Shown in pieces: positions 44,864-53,600 of a DNA stretch of 64,000 nucleotides. The DNA is taken from the NCBI GenBank assembly GCA_035373905.1, contig DAOSOK010000003.1:1-64000 (forward strand). The letters are read 5' to 3'. Below the pieces are notes generated by a model, which searched no databases, had not been told where the DNA came from, and saw only the letters and a program-made list of their open reading frames with translations. Source of the DNA: Candidatus Ozemobacteraceae bacterium. Its GTDB lineage: Bacteria > Muiribacteriota > Ozemobacteria > Ozemobacterales > Ozemobacteraceae. A program made the position numbers and the translations under genes. Within the stretch, counting starts at the first letter, position 1. Every line of letters begins with the position of its first letter.

Positions 44864-45901
44864 TCAGCCGAGCGTCTCGAGGTAGGCCATCAGCAGGTCG
44901 CGCGTGGCCTTCAGTCCCGTTTCGTGGGTGCGCTCGCAGCCGTGCGAGGCCGAGACGCCAGGGCCGATCAGCCCGACGCGCAGGTCGTGACCGGCGCGAA
45001 GCGCTGCCGAACCGTCCGAGCCATAGAACGGAAATACGTCGACCTTGTGAGGAATCTTGCGTTCTCTGGCCAACGCGACGAGCTTGCGACGCATGCCGAG
45101 ATCGTAGGGCCCCGACGAGTCCTTCGCGCAGATCGAGACCGAGTATTCGTCGCCCGCGACGCGGTCGCCCACGACGCCCATGTCGACGACCAGCATCTCG
45201 CGCACCGGCGCCGGAATCCCGGCGCAGGCGCCATGACCGACCTCTTCGTAGGTCGTGAAAAAGAAGCAGACCGGCAGTTTCTTCAGCTTCGTCGGGCCGA
45301 GCTCGAGCAGGGTCGACAACATGACGGCCGAGCCGGCCTTGTCGTCGAGAAAGTGCGCCTTCACGAAGCCCGTGTCGGTGCGCTCAAACCTGGCGTCGAA
45401 ACAGACGAAGTCGCCCACCCCGATGCCGAGCTTCTCGACGTCGGCCGCTCGCCGCACCTGAGCGTCGAGCCGCACATGCATGCTCTCGGGCTTCCGCTCG
45501 GTCGTCTCGGCGGCCCGATTCACGTGGGCGGCCGGGTTATTCAGCAGGAGCGTCCCGCGGTACCGCTTTCCGCCGTCGGTGCAGACCGTCAGGTAGTTCC
45601 CCTCGAACGACGGCAGGAGCGGGCCGCCGATCTTCGTGATGGCGAGGGTGCCGTCCCCGTTGACGTGGGTGACCATCGCCCCCAGCGTATCCACGTGGCC
45701 CGACACCAGGAGGGTCGGCGCCGCGTGACAGCCAATGAGAACCCCGCCCTTATTGGTCAGACGCCCCGGAATGCCATTTTTCGCGGCGGTTTCCAGGAGC
45801 CAGCGGGCGATCTCTTCGGTGAACCCAGAAGGTGAGGGAATCTCCTCGAGTTTCTGGAGAAGGGAAACGATATGTGCCGGTTCACTCGTGATGCGAGCCA
45901 T
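44864..45901 (-). CDS. M42 family metallo-aminopeptidase
   Basis: 345 residues, the normal length for M42 (tetrahedral TET-type) aminopeptidases. The dinuclear metal-site motifs are present: SGHVDTLG, LDDKAG, TTYEEVGHGA with the catalytic Glu pair, VVDMGVVG, and the C-terminal SHGCERTHE His. It is cytoplasmic and trims peptides released by the proteasome or other proteases. It lies 46 bases after the 7TM-PAS gene on the same strand and could share its transcript. Confidence 0.9.
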   Translation of the reverse strand: MARITSEPAHIVSLLQKLEEIPSPSGFTEEIARWLLETAAKNGIPGRLTNKGGVLIGCHAAPTLLVSGHVDTLGAMVTHVNGDGTLAITKIGGPLLPSFEGNYLTVCTDGGKRYRGTLLLNNPAAHVNRAAETTERKPESMHVRLDAQVRRAADVEKLGIGVGDFVCFDARFERTDTGFVKAHFLDDKAGSAVMLSTLLELGPTKLKKLPVCFFFTTYEEVGHGACAGIPAPVREMLVVDMGVVGDRVAGDEYSVSICAKDSSGPYDLGMRRKLVALARERKIPHKVDVFPFYGSDGSAALRAGHDLRVGLIGPGVSASHGCERTHETGLKATRDLLMAYLETLG

Positions 45902-45947
45902 GCTTCAATCTCCGCGATGCTGATGAGATGTTGTTCCTGAAACAACG

Positions 45948-47204
45948 TCACTTCTTATTGAATACTTCAGGATATATCTTTTTGGCGCACTCGGGGCAGA
46001 TGCCGTGGCTGAAATCCGCACCCGAGTGTTTGGCAATATACTCTTCGATATGCTCCCAGTATCCCGTGTCGTTGCGGATTTTCTTGCAGGCGGAGCAGAT
46101 CGGCAGAAGACCGCTCAGCGTCCTGACGTTCGCCAAGGCATCCTGGAGTTCCCTGATCAGCTTTTCGCGCTCCGCTTCCGCCTGTTTCTGGAAGGTGATA
46201 TCGCTGATGGTCGAAAGGAGCGAGTCCTGGCCATGGATCGTCAATTTCTCGGACGAAAGCAGGATCGTCCGGAGCTCCCCCGACTTTCGCCGCATCGTCA
46301 CCACGAAATCATGCACGGCGCCCTTCGCCTCAATTTTCTGGACGAAAGCAACCCGCTCGCTTTCCGACAGCCAGAGGTTCAATTCCAGCGTCGTCTTGCC
46401 GATCATCTCCTCCGGAAGATAGCCGCTCATCTTCGCGTATCCTTCGTTGACCTCGAAGATCCGGCCGTCCTCGATCCTGGTCAGCATGACGCCGTTGGGC
46501 GACGAGTGAAACGCTTTGGAAAACTTTTCTTCCTGCAGGGTCACGTCGATGAGCAACCGCTTGTTCACCATGAGCATAAGCGTATAGGTAAGAAGAATGA
46601 GAATGAGCTTATAGAATAACAATATATATTCTTCAAACGCCCCCGCGCGCAGCCAGTCCTGTCCAACGCTTCCAAACGCGAGGGCATGCACGATCCGGCA
46701 GAAATTGAGCAGGTTCAGCGCCCCGTAGACAAGTCCGACGCCCAGCGTCACGGATCTCATTTCCTTCTCCACCCGGAATATCAGCAACCAGGAACACTGA
46801 AGGCCGATGATCAGCCAGAAAGTGCAGAGATTCAGATTTCTCATGTTCAGATCGGGCTGAACAGCGGTAAACCAGGCATGGATCACCGCGAATATGCCGA
46901 TCAGGACGACGTTGTGACCATGCCGGCCCGGCTTCCCGGCGAATCGTTCCAGGCCGATGAATCCGAGCAGGGTTCCGATCAGAAAGATGGCATTCGTCAC
47001 GACGAGGGTCACCCAGCTGACGGTTGAGCCTCTCGTGAAGAGAAGAATCAGCCCGCCGGTCTGGCAGAGAAAATCCAGTACGTTGAAGAAAAGGCCGTCA
47101 TACCGCTGCCGGTTCCGGTACCACAGCAAGCCGACGATCCCGGTGCAGATGCAGTTGGTGATCAGCGTCGTGAAGACGATCGTTCGCATGTCGAGAAGGC
47201 TCAT
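45948..47204 (-). CDS. 7TM-PAS sensor with C-terminal cysteine motif
   Basis: 418 residues. Residues 1-215 form about seven membrane helices. Residues 230-345 are a PAS domain (FHSSPNGVMLTRIEDGRIFE, ISDITFQKQ). A coiled coil then leads to a C-terminal module with CSACKK, DTGYWEHIEEYI and GICPECAKKIYPE. I know this ending from many multi-domain PAS proteins; the four cysteines suggest a zinc site. There is no kinase, cyclase or GGDEF output. The gene starts 15 bases after a soluble-domain adenylate cyclase with its own membrane part, so it may sense for that cyclase (inference). Confidence 0.82.
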   Translation of the reverse strand: MSLLDMRTIVFTTLITNCICTGIVGLLWYRNRQRYDGLFFNVLDFLCQTGGLILLFTRGSTVSWVTLVVTNAIFLIGTLLGFIGLERFAGKPGRHGHNVVLIGIFAVIHAWFTAVQPDLNMRNLNLCTFWLIIGLQCSWLLIFRVEKEMRSVTLGVGLVYGALNLLNFCRIVHALAFGSVGQDWLRAGAFEEYILLFYKLILILLTYTLMLMVNKRLLIDVTLQEEKFSKAFHSSPNGVMLTRIEDGRIFEVNEGYAKMSGYLPEEMIGKTTLELNLWLSESERVAFVQKIEAKGAVHDFVVTMRRKSGELRTILLSSEKLTIHGQDSLLSTISDITFQKQAEAEREKLIRELQDALANVRTLSGLLPICSACKKIRNDTGYWEHIEEYIAKHSGADFSHGICPECAKKIYPEVFNKK

Positions 47205-47219
47205 GGATCACTCTTTTCC

Positions 47220-48554
47220 CTAACACGCCTGCGGCGAGATGCCAAAAATCCCGACCGCTTCAGCCCTGCCCTTCACCTGAACGGCTCCGAGCCCGGCGAA
47301 CCGGCTTTTCATCTCGTCAGAAAGCCTCGAAAGCACCGCTTCGGAAATGACGATCGGCCGGTCGTGCTCTTTCGTGAGGGTCTCGAGCCGCGACGCCGTG
47401 TTGACGACGTCGCCGATGACGGTGAACTCTCGTCGCTGCTCGCTGCCGACCGGGCCCAGCAGGACCGGCCCGTGATGGATGCCGATTCCCGACCGGAGCA
47501 GGGGCAGCTGCCGGAGCGTCCATTCGGAACGCAGGATCGCCAGTTCCTGCTGCATGCGCAGAGCCGCTTTCACGGCCGCCTCGCACGGAGATGCCAGCGG
47601 CGTGAGACCGCCGAACGTGGCCATGATCGCGTCTCCGATGAACTTGTCGACCACCCCGCCCTCGGCCTGGATGCAGCCGACCATCTCGTCGAGATACCGG
47701 TTGAGGTGGTCGACGACGGCGGCCGGCGCCATGCTTTCGCAGAGGGTCGTGAACGATCGGATGTCGCAGAACAGAACGGTCACGTCGCGCGTCTCGCCGC
47801 GCACGGCTTCGGACGACATCAGCCGGTCGCGCACTTCCGGGCTGACATACTGGCCGAACAGCCGGTCGAGATAGGCGCGCTCGCGTTCTTTCTCGATCAT
47901 CCGCCCGATCATGCGCCGCACCGACCTGGACAGCACGCCGACGGCGATCCCGGTCAGCACGAGCATCATCGCCTTGAACCCCCACAGGAGAGGGTCCTTC
48001 AGGTCCTGCAGGAACAGCGCGTCTGGCCCGGTCACATGCTGGAGATGCGCCCGCGCGAACTGGTAGGCGGCGAAAAACTGGCCGGCGGCAAATATACTTG
48101 ACAGAATAGATACTCGCGCCTGCATCCAGAACCCGGTCAGCACGACCAGGAAGAAGTACAGGTACGACGGCGGCCCGGTGAGATACGTGGCGGTGCCGGC
48201 CGGCAGCAGGGCCCACGAAACGACGAAGATGATCGTCGGAAGCGAAACCAGCGGCAGAACGACCATCCAGGGTTTCTCCGCCGGAATGGCGTCGCGCCGG
48301 GCGAGCAGATACAGACAGAACACCGCGAAGCCGCAGATGAACGCCCAGACCGCCGGAATCATCATGCCAGGCACGAGACCGAAGTGTCCGGCACCCGCCA
48401 GCACCCCCCCGGCCATGAACCCGAACAACGCCCCGGCCAGAAACGCCGGCCTCAGCGTCGCATTGATCTCCCGCCGCACCTCCGGCAGCAAGGTATCGCC
48501 CGACAGGCACAGGCTCTCGGGGCCGCGCTCAATCGAAGCGGTCTCACCCGTCAT
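47220..48554 (-). CDS. Membrane adenylate cyclase, class III, intact active site
   Basis: 444 residues. An N-terminal membrane region of about six helices (about 35-230) without a large periplasmic loop is followed by a class III cyclase domain (about 250-440). All catalytic residues are present: FCDIRSFT, DKFIGD and EFTVIGDVVNTASRLE. The linker YVSPEVRDRL is the usual one before such domains. The Lys predicts ATP as substrate, giving cAMP. It should work as an ordinary homodimer, unlike the three cyclases at 20.5-29.1 kb. It is upstream of, and probably co-transcribed with, the 7TM-PAS protein. Confidence 0.92.
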   Translation of the reverse strand: MTGETASIERGPESLCLSGDTLLPEVRREINATLRPAFLAGALFGFMAGGVLAGAGHFGLVPGMMIPAVWAFICGFAVFCLYLLARRDAIPAEKPWMVVLPLVSLPTIIFVVSWALLPAGTATYLTGPPSYLYFFLVVLTGFWMQARVSILSSIFAAGQFFAAYQFARAHLQHVTGPDALFLQDLKDPLLWGFKAMMLVLTGIAVGVLSRSVRRMIGRMIEKERERAYLDRLFGQYVSPEVRDRLMSSEAVRGETRDVTVLFCDIRSFTTLCESMAPAAVVDHLNRYLDEMVGCIQAEGGVVDKFIGDAIMATFGGLTPLASPCEAAVKAALRMQQELAILRSEWTLRQLPLLRSGIGIHHGPVLLGPVGSEQRREFTVIGDVVNTASRLETLTKEHDRPIVISEAVLSRLSDEMKSRFAGLGAVQVKGRAEAVGIFGISPQAC

Positions 48555-48637
48555 ACCGAAATCCTCATCACCGCCCCATCATACCACACCCGCCCCAAGC
48601 CGATGATTCGCAGGGGAACCCCGCATTTCTTCTGTAG

Positions 48638-48658
48638 GGGCGGGTTTCAAACCCGCCC
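48638..48658. repeat. GTAGGGGCGG palindrome family (copy 2), 3' of thiS
   Basis: Perfect palindrome GGGCGGGTTT / AAACCCGCCC with a single central base, preceded by TGTAGG. It lies 16 bases after the ThiS stop and is nearly identical to the copy upstream of thiF. Confidence 0.8.
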
Positions 48659-48674
48659 TCCCCGGATCACCTCA

Positions 48675-48872
48675 TCATCCGCCGCTGATCAGGTGGATGA
48701 TGTCGATGGCAGCCCCGTCCGGGACGGGGGTGACGTCGTAGTTTTCGCGCGGGATGTAAACCCCGTCGATCTTCACGATGAGCAGCGGAAACGAGTATTT
48801 CTTCGCCTTGATGACGTCCGAAACGGTCATGTCTTTCACGTATTTCAGCGGTTCGCCGTTGACTTTCAGCAT
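48675..48872 (-). CDS. ThiS/MoaD-type sulfur carrier protein
   Basis: 65 residues with the ubiquitin-like fold of small sulfur carriers and the obligatory C-terminal Gly-Gly (HLISGG). The start overlaps the end of the ThiF-like gene by seven bases. The partner ThiF-like enzyme would adenylate the terminal glycine before thiocarboxylate formation. No thiamine genes are nearby. An AOR-type oxidoreductase, which needs tungstopterin, lies 5 kb away, so a role in molybdo- or tungstopterin synthesis is at least as likely as thiamine. Confidence 0.88.
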   Translation of the reverse strand: MLKVNGEPLKYVKDMTVSDVIKAKKYSFPLLIVKIDGVYIPRENYDVTPVPDGAAIDIIHLISGG

Positions 48873-49711
48873 GTTTCGTCGAATCTCCCCGTTACGAGTT
48901 TTGGACCGAGACCTTCATCCGGCCCCAGCAGCAGTTCCATGACACGATTGGCCTGCATGTGCGCGACGATGCCCACGCGCGGGGCCATCAACCCGCGGCC
49001 GGGGACGGCCTCGCTCGTCTCGTCGCCGCAGACGGTCATGCTCCCGGAAACGCGGGTGCGCAGCCGGTCGTTCCCGCCCCACCCCGCCATGCCCGAGCCC
49101 AGCACGATCGGCTTGTCGGGAAACGCCTTCATCGCCGCATCGACGAGCATCGCCTTCTGATCGGCCCGGTCGAACGCCTCGACCAGCACGTCGACGCCGA
49201 CGAACACGGACGCCACGGTCCCAGGAACGAGCTTCTCGCCCCAGGTTTCGACCCGGACCGCCGGGTTCACCCGGGCGATCGTCGCCTTGAGCGCCTCGAC
49301 TTTCGGCATGCCGAGCTGATCGATAAAATATTGCTGTCTATTCAGATTGGTCGGCTCGACGATATCGAAATCCGCCAGGACGAGCCGCCCCACTCCCACG
49401 CGGGCGAGCGCCAGCGCAACCGTCGAGCCCAGCCCGCCGCAGCCCGCGATGCCGACCGAGCCCTTCTTCAGCTTCGCATGCACCCGCGGCGTATGTCGCG
49501 CCGCGAGCAACGCATCGAGCCGTTCCGGCGTCGGCACGATCCCGCGCCTGACGAACACGATCGAATCGCCTTCTTCGGGAACCGTCTCCCCACTCACAGG
49601 ATACCCGTTCAAGACGAACAGATCCGCACCCGGGCAATACGCCTCGGAGATGCGTTTCAGGTTCATCCCGCGTTCGATATCCGCATTCTGCTCATTGACG
49701 ATGCATTTCAT
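48866..49711 (-). CDS. ThiF/MoeB-type adenylyltransferase with N-terminal sulfur-carrier-like region
   Basis: 281 residues from ATG 49711, preceded by AAGGGG; a TTG 15 bases upstream is the alternative. Residues 1-65 resemble a second ThiS-like domain without a Gly-Gly end. Residues 80-281 are the E1-like fold: ATP-binding GIAGCGGLGSTVALALARVG, acidic loop LADFDIVEPTNLNRQQYF, and VLVEAFDRADQKAML. It activates the sulfur carrier encoded by the overlapping next gene. The CxxC zinc motifs of MoeB are not seen, as in ThiF-like proteins of this shorter type. The pair is flanked on both sides by the same palindromic repeat. Confidence 0.88.
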   Translation of the reverse strand: MKCIVNEQNADIERGMNLKRISEAYCPGADLFVLNGYPVSGETVPEEGDSIVFVRRGIVPTPERLDALLAARHTPRVHAKLKKGSVGIAGCGGLGSTVALALARVGVGRLVLADFDIVEPTNLNRQQYFIDQLGMPKVEALKATIARVNPAVRVETWGEKLVPGTVASVFVGVDVLVEAFDRADQKAMLVDAAMKAFPDKPIVLGSGMAGWGGNDRLRTRVSGSMTVCGDETSEAVPGRGLMAPRVGIVAHMQANRVMELLLGPDEGLGPKLVTGRFDETC

Positions 49712-49738
49712 ATCCCGCCCCTTCAAACCATACCGTAA

Positions 49739-49759
49739 GGGCGGGTTTCAAACCCGCCC
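49739..49759. repeat. GTAGGGGCGG palindrome family (copy 3), 5' of thiF
   Basis: Perfect palindrome GGGCGGGTTT / AAACCCGCCC with one central base, followed by CCTACA. It lies 27 bases upstream of the ThiF-like start. Confidence 0.8.
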
Positions 49760-49774
49760 CTACACATGCGCTAT

Positions 49775-50197
49775 TCAGGAAAAGATCTTCTTATCGCCAT
49801 CGATCGCGAACAACTCCCCGAAAACCACCTCGTTCTCCTCGTCGAGTTCATACGGCAGGAAAACGATCACCGAGTAGTCATCCACATGATCGAGCGCGAA
49901 CGCCACACAGTCCCGCTCCTTCTTTTTCCCGGGCGGCACCGCCCGCACATCGCTGACGATCGCCGTAGCGACAGCCTTGTTCGCATCCGCAAACCCCTGC
50001 ATCTTCTCCTCGAGAAACGCCGTCAGCACATCCTGGTCGCTCTCCTCATCCGCCTTGGCCGCAACCTTCTTCACCCGCCGCGCCTTGTCGAGATACGCCC
50101 CAAACGGAAGAAATCCCCCCTCCTCCCGAAGCATCTCCCGCACCGGCTCGATCAACGCCTTCATCAACAACTCCACATCCGCCTGCGTATCGCCCAT
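49775..50197 (-). CDS. Conserved-looking cytoplasmic protein, unknown function
   Basis: 140 residues from ATG 50197, with GGGAGGG at ideal distance; the longer frame lacks a better site. No signal or membrane segment. It is acidic and helical in the first half, with strands towards the C-terminus (ERDCVAFALDHVDDYSVIVF, ELFAIDGDKKIF). I recognise no family. It lies 63 bases upstream of the ThiF-like gene on the same strand with a palindrome between, so it could share the transcript. Confidence 0.7.
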   Translation of the reverse strand: MGDTQADVELLMKALIEPVREMLREEGGFLPFGAYLDKARRVKKVAAKADEESDQDVLTAFLEEKMQGFADANKAVATAIVSDVRAVPPGKKKERDCVAFALDHVDDYSVIVFLPYELDEENEVVFGELFAIDGDKKIFS

Positions 50198-50344
50198 GCA
50201 ATCCCTCCCCTGCAACGTTTTCCAACACCCCTCCATCATACTCCCCGGCGCCGCCGAGAGAAAGCAACCTTGTCTTTGCCAGCGTCCCTGCTATCAATAT
50301 CAGAAAAAAATATGACCGTTTTGATATATATATTTATATATATT
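50198..50344. other. AT-rich intergenic stretch
   Basis: No gene seen. 50305-50345 is almost pure A/T, with GATATATATATTTATATATA at 50323-50342. It may hold the promoter for the minus-strand gene at 49775-50197. Confidence 0.6.
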
Positions 50345-50569
50345 TCATACCACTAAGGCTTGTGTCATGCATTTGAAAATGCCAGGCAGGGATTGCCAGG
50401 GAAGCGCGATGACGCGGTGGCTCAGCTTCAGTTTTCGAGGTGCGCGGCAGATCACAAATTCTTCTTTCGCCAACGGGTATTCGTCGAGGAAATCCTCGAG
50501 ATGCCGGATATCCGCGGCGGGATGTAGCGCATACGCGCAATTTTCGCCGAAAATGGAGTCTATGTCCAC
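50345..50569 (-). pseudogene. Possible remnant of an ATPase or other accessory gene, 74 residues
   Basis: The frame encodes a protein-like sequence (DIDSIFGENCAYALHPAADI, RHLEDFLDEYPLAKEEFVIC, then a strand-rich end). This resembles the C-terminal nuclease-like ends of DUF4143-type AAA proteins as I remember them. There is no ribosome site and no N-terminal ATPase domain, and the surroundings are AT-rich. A decayed fragment is more likely than a working gene. The remaining bases 50570-50715 show no gene. Confidence 0.35.
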
Positions 50570-50715
50570 GAAATTCCATCCTCAGACCTGGTTCGACATC
50601 TTCACACGATACTATACTGATACACATATAACATTCCATCATTTTCGTATTGATCGATCACAAATGGGAAAAAAGTTCGTCGAATCCACTGGTATTCGGG
50701 ATCGTTGCTTAGGCG

Positions 50716-53499
50716 CTATTTTTGAACAGGGTCTTTCCGGGCGTGGCGGTTGAGCATGGCGACGAGCTCTTCTTTTCGGTATGGCTTGCGGATGCTGTCG
50801 GTGAAGCCGTATTCGGCGGGCACGGCCATGACGGGGTCGTCCGAGTAGCCGCTCGAGGCGTAGACCGGCATCTCGGGATACGCTTTCCGGAGCCGGACGA
50901 TCGCCTCTTTGGTGTCCATTCCGCCCGGAACGGTCAGGTCGAAGAACGCCCCGTCGACGGGGGCGCCGTTTTTCGCGGCCTCGGCACAGATCTGCAGGGC
51001 TTCTTCGCCGTCTTTCGCCTCGAGAATCGTGTAGCCCATTCCCTCGAGGAAACGGCCGAGGATCTCCCTGATGGAGGGCTCGTCATCCATGATCAGTATT
51101 CTTCCCCTGCCCTGATGGGAAACCGCGGTCTGGACCGCTTCGGTAACGACGTTCTGTTGCGAGGCGGGCAGGAACACATGGAACGTCGATCCTTTTCCCA
51201 CCACGGATTCCACCTCGATACATCCGTCGTGCTTCTGGACAATGGCGTAACAGGTCGCCAGTCCCAGCCCATGTCCCTTCTGCTTCGTGGTGAAGAAGGG
51301 ATCGAAGATGCATTTGAGGTGTTCGGGCGGGATGCCGACCCCGGTATCGGCAACGGAGAGCCTGATGAACTTTCCGGGCTTGAGAAGCCTGTTCTCACGC
51401 TCTTTCACGACGCAATTCTTCGCGGATATGACGATGCGCCCGCCCGCCGGCATGGCCTGCTGGGCATTGATCACGATGTTGTCTATCACCTGCCCGATCT
51501 GGCTCTTGTCGAAATCGGCCAGCCAGAGGTTTTCATCGATGTCATAATCGCAGGCGATTTTGGATCCTGCGAGAGCGAACGAGGCGCTTTCCCTGATGAG
51601 AGGCCCGAGTTCGGCCGTTTTGCGCTGGGGCGAACCGCCCTTGGAAAACGCGAGCAACTGCCGGGTGAGGTCCTTGGCGCGGCTGAAGGCGGCCATCGAT
51701 TTTTCGAGATACAGGGCAACCGTCTTGTCGGCCGTCATCTCGCGGGCAAGATCGATGTATCCGAAAATCCCGGCCAGCATATTGTTGAAATCATGGGCGA
51801 TGCCGCCGGCAAGCACGCCGAGAGAGTCGAGCTTGTCCGTGCGCTGAAGGACGTCGAGCAGTTTCTGCTTTTCCGTCATATCGCGGAACACCAGCACCAC
51901 GCCGATGGTCACGCCGTTCTGATCCATGATCGGGGCGCCACTGTCTGCGACAACCCGCTCAGTTCCGTCGCGAGCGATGAGAAGCGTGTGGTTGGCGAGC
52001 TCGATGATCCGGCCGGTCGCCAGCACTCGTTCGGCCGGGTTTTCGCACGGCTGGCGGGTTCCCTCGTTGATGATCCGAAAAACCGTCGACAGCGGGCGCC
52101 CCTGGGCCTCGCTCTGAAGCCAGCCGGTAAGCTCTTCCGCCACCTTGTTCATGATGACGACGTTACCCTGCGTGTCGGTGGTGATGACCCCGTCGCCGAT
52201 GCTCCGCAGGGTCACCGCGAGACGCTCCTTCTCGGCGGCGAGCGCCGCTTCGGCCACCATGCGTTCGGTGATGTCCTGCGCGATCTCGACGACGCCGACG
52301 ACGTTGCCTTCGGTGTCGAAAACCGGCTCGCCGCCTTCCTGCCAGATCTTTCCGTTCGGGCTGTGCACGATGATATGCTCCGACTTGCCGGTCTGAATCG
52401 CCTTGAGCGAAGGGCAATTGGCGCACGGCCTGACGGAGTCGCCCCAGATCGAGTAGCACGGGCGGCCAACCATATCCTCGGGCCGCTTGTTGACGGACTC
52501 GGCGGCGGCCTTGTTCGCCCAGAGGATCTTCAGCCCCTTGTCGACGAGGGCGATATTCGTGGTGATGCCGTTCAGAATCGCATTTTTCTGGGCTTCGCTC
52601 GCCCGCAAAGCCTCTTCGGCCTGCTTGCGCTCGGTGATGTCGATGAAGCTGGTGACGATTTCGACGATTTCACCCGCGCCGTCAAGGGCCGGAAAGCCGT
52701 TGAGAGCGATCCATACGATTTCCTGAGCGCCGCCTTTGGAAATACCCATCAGGAGGTTATGAATCGGCTGTTTTGTGCGTGAAATGCGGTTCACGGGATA
52801 CTCTTCGAGCGGCAGGGGCAATCCCGCCTCATTCACAAATTTCCATGCCGGATCGAGAGCCGTTTTCCCTCTCATCTGGTCATCGGTCAATCCGAGTAAT
52901 TCCGATGCCCTCGGATTGCTCATGATAATCGAGGTATCGGGCGCATGGACGACGACTCCGGCTTCGAGACTCGACAACAGGGTGCGATACCGCTCTTCGC
53001 TCTTGCGCAACGCCTCTTCCGCCCGTTTGCGCTCGGTGACATCCGAGAAAATGCCGCACACGCCGGTTACCAGGCCGTTCGCGTCCCGAATCGCACTTTT
53101 GATCGTCCGTATCCAGGTCTCCTGGCCGCCCAGCAGGTATTTCTCGATCAATTCTTCCGATTGTCCGGTACGGATGATTCTCAGATCATCAGCCCGATAC
53201 TTTGCGGCGAGCTCCGGGGAAAACAGATCCTCGTCGGTTTTTCCCACCACGTCTTCCGGCCGCACCCCGAGATCGCCGGCCAGGTTGGCGTTGATAAAGA
53301 TATAGCGGGAGTCCAGATCCTTCATGAAAATCTTTTGCGGAATGTTCTCCAGCAGGGTGCGATATCTGGCTTCGCTTTGTCGTAAAGCCTCTTCCGCCAG
53401 TTTTCGCGTCGCTTCCGATTGTTCCAGTTCCTGAATTTTTCGCATCAGGAGGGTGTTTTCCTCGAGCAGTTCCTGGTTCGTTCGGTGTAGCCCCTGCAT
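50716..53499 (-). CDS. Multi-PAS hybrid histidine kinase with C-terminal receiver
   Basis: 927 residues, no membrane segment, preceded by AGGAG. A short coiled coil is followed by four PAS domains (about 45-165, 170-290, 300-415, 425-545), linked by repeats such as DVTERKRAEEALRKSEERYR. The third PAS has a Cys cluster (CYSIWG, then RPCANCPSLKA) that may bind metal or sense redox. The kinase core has GGIAHDFNNMLAGIFGYIDL (phospho-His), NIVINAQQAM, DTGVGI and GHGLGLATCY. The receiver has ILIMDDEPS and phospho-acceptor Asp in AFFDLTVPG. It is a soluble signal integrator. No dedicated response regulator lies beside it. Confidence 0.92.
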   Translation of the reverse strand: MQGLHRTNQELLEENTLLMRKIQELEQSEATRKLAEEALRQSEARYRTLLENIPQKIFMKDLDSRYIFINANLAGDLGVRPEDVVGKTDEDLFSPELAAKYRADDLRIIRTGQSEELIEKYLLGGQETWIRTIKSAIRDANGLVTGVCGIFSDVTERKRAEEALRKSEERYRTLLSSLEAGVVVHAPDTSIIMSNPRASELLGLTDDQMRGKTALDPAWKFVNEAGLPLPLEEYPVNRISRTKQPIHNLLMGISKGGAQEIVWIALNGFPALDGAGEIVEIVTSFIDITERKQAEEALRASEAQKNAILNGITTNIALVDKGLKILWANKAAAESVNKRPEDMVGRPCYSIWGDSVRPCANCPSLKAIQTGKSEHIIVHSPNGKIWQEGGEPVFDTEGNVVGVVEIAQDITERMVAEAALAAEKERLAVTLRSIGDGVITTDTQGNVVIMNKVAEELTGWLQSEAQGRPLSTVFRIINEGTRQPCENPAERVLATGRIIELANHTLLIARDGTERVVADSGAPIMDQNGVTIGVVLVFRDMTEKQKLLDVLQRTDKLDSLGVLAGGIAHDFNNMLAGIFGYIDLAREMTADKTVALYLEKSMAAFSRAKDLTRQLLAFSKGGSPQRKTAELGPLIRESASFALAGSKIACDYDIDENLWLADFDKSQIGQVIDNIVINAQQAMPAGGRIVISAKNCVVKERENRLLKPGKFIRLSVADTGVGIPPEHLKCIFDPFFTTKQKGHGLGLATCYAIVQKHDGCIEVESVVGKGSTFHVFLPASQQNVVTEAVQTAVSHQGRGRILIMDDEPSIREILGRFLEGMGYTILEAKDGEEALQICAEAAKNGAPVDGAFFDLTVPGGMDTKEAIVRLRKAYPEMPVYASSGYSDDPVMAVPAEYGFTDSIRKPYRKEELVAMLNRHARKDPVQK

Positions 53500-53600
53500 C
53501 TGGTTCTCCTGTAACGGACAAAATCATCGGTGCGGTTCACTATACCACAGAGTTTCATGCCCCCCGCTTCGGCATCACCATTCGGCCCGCACCAGCATTT

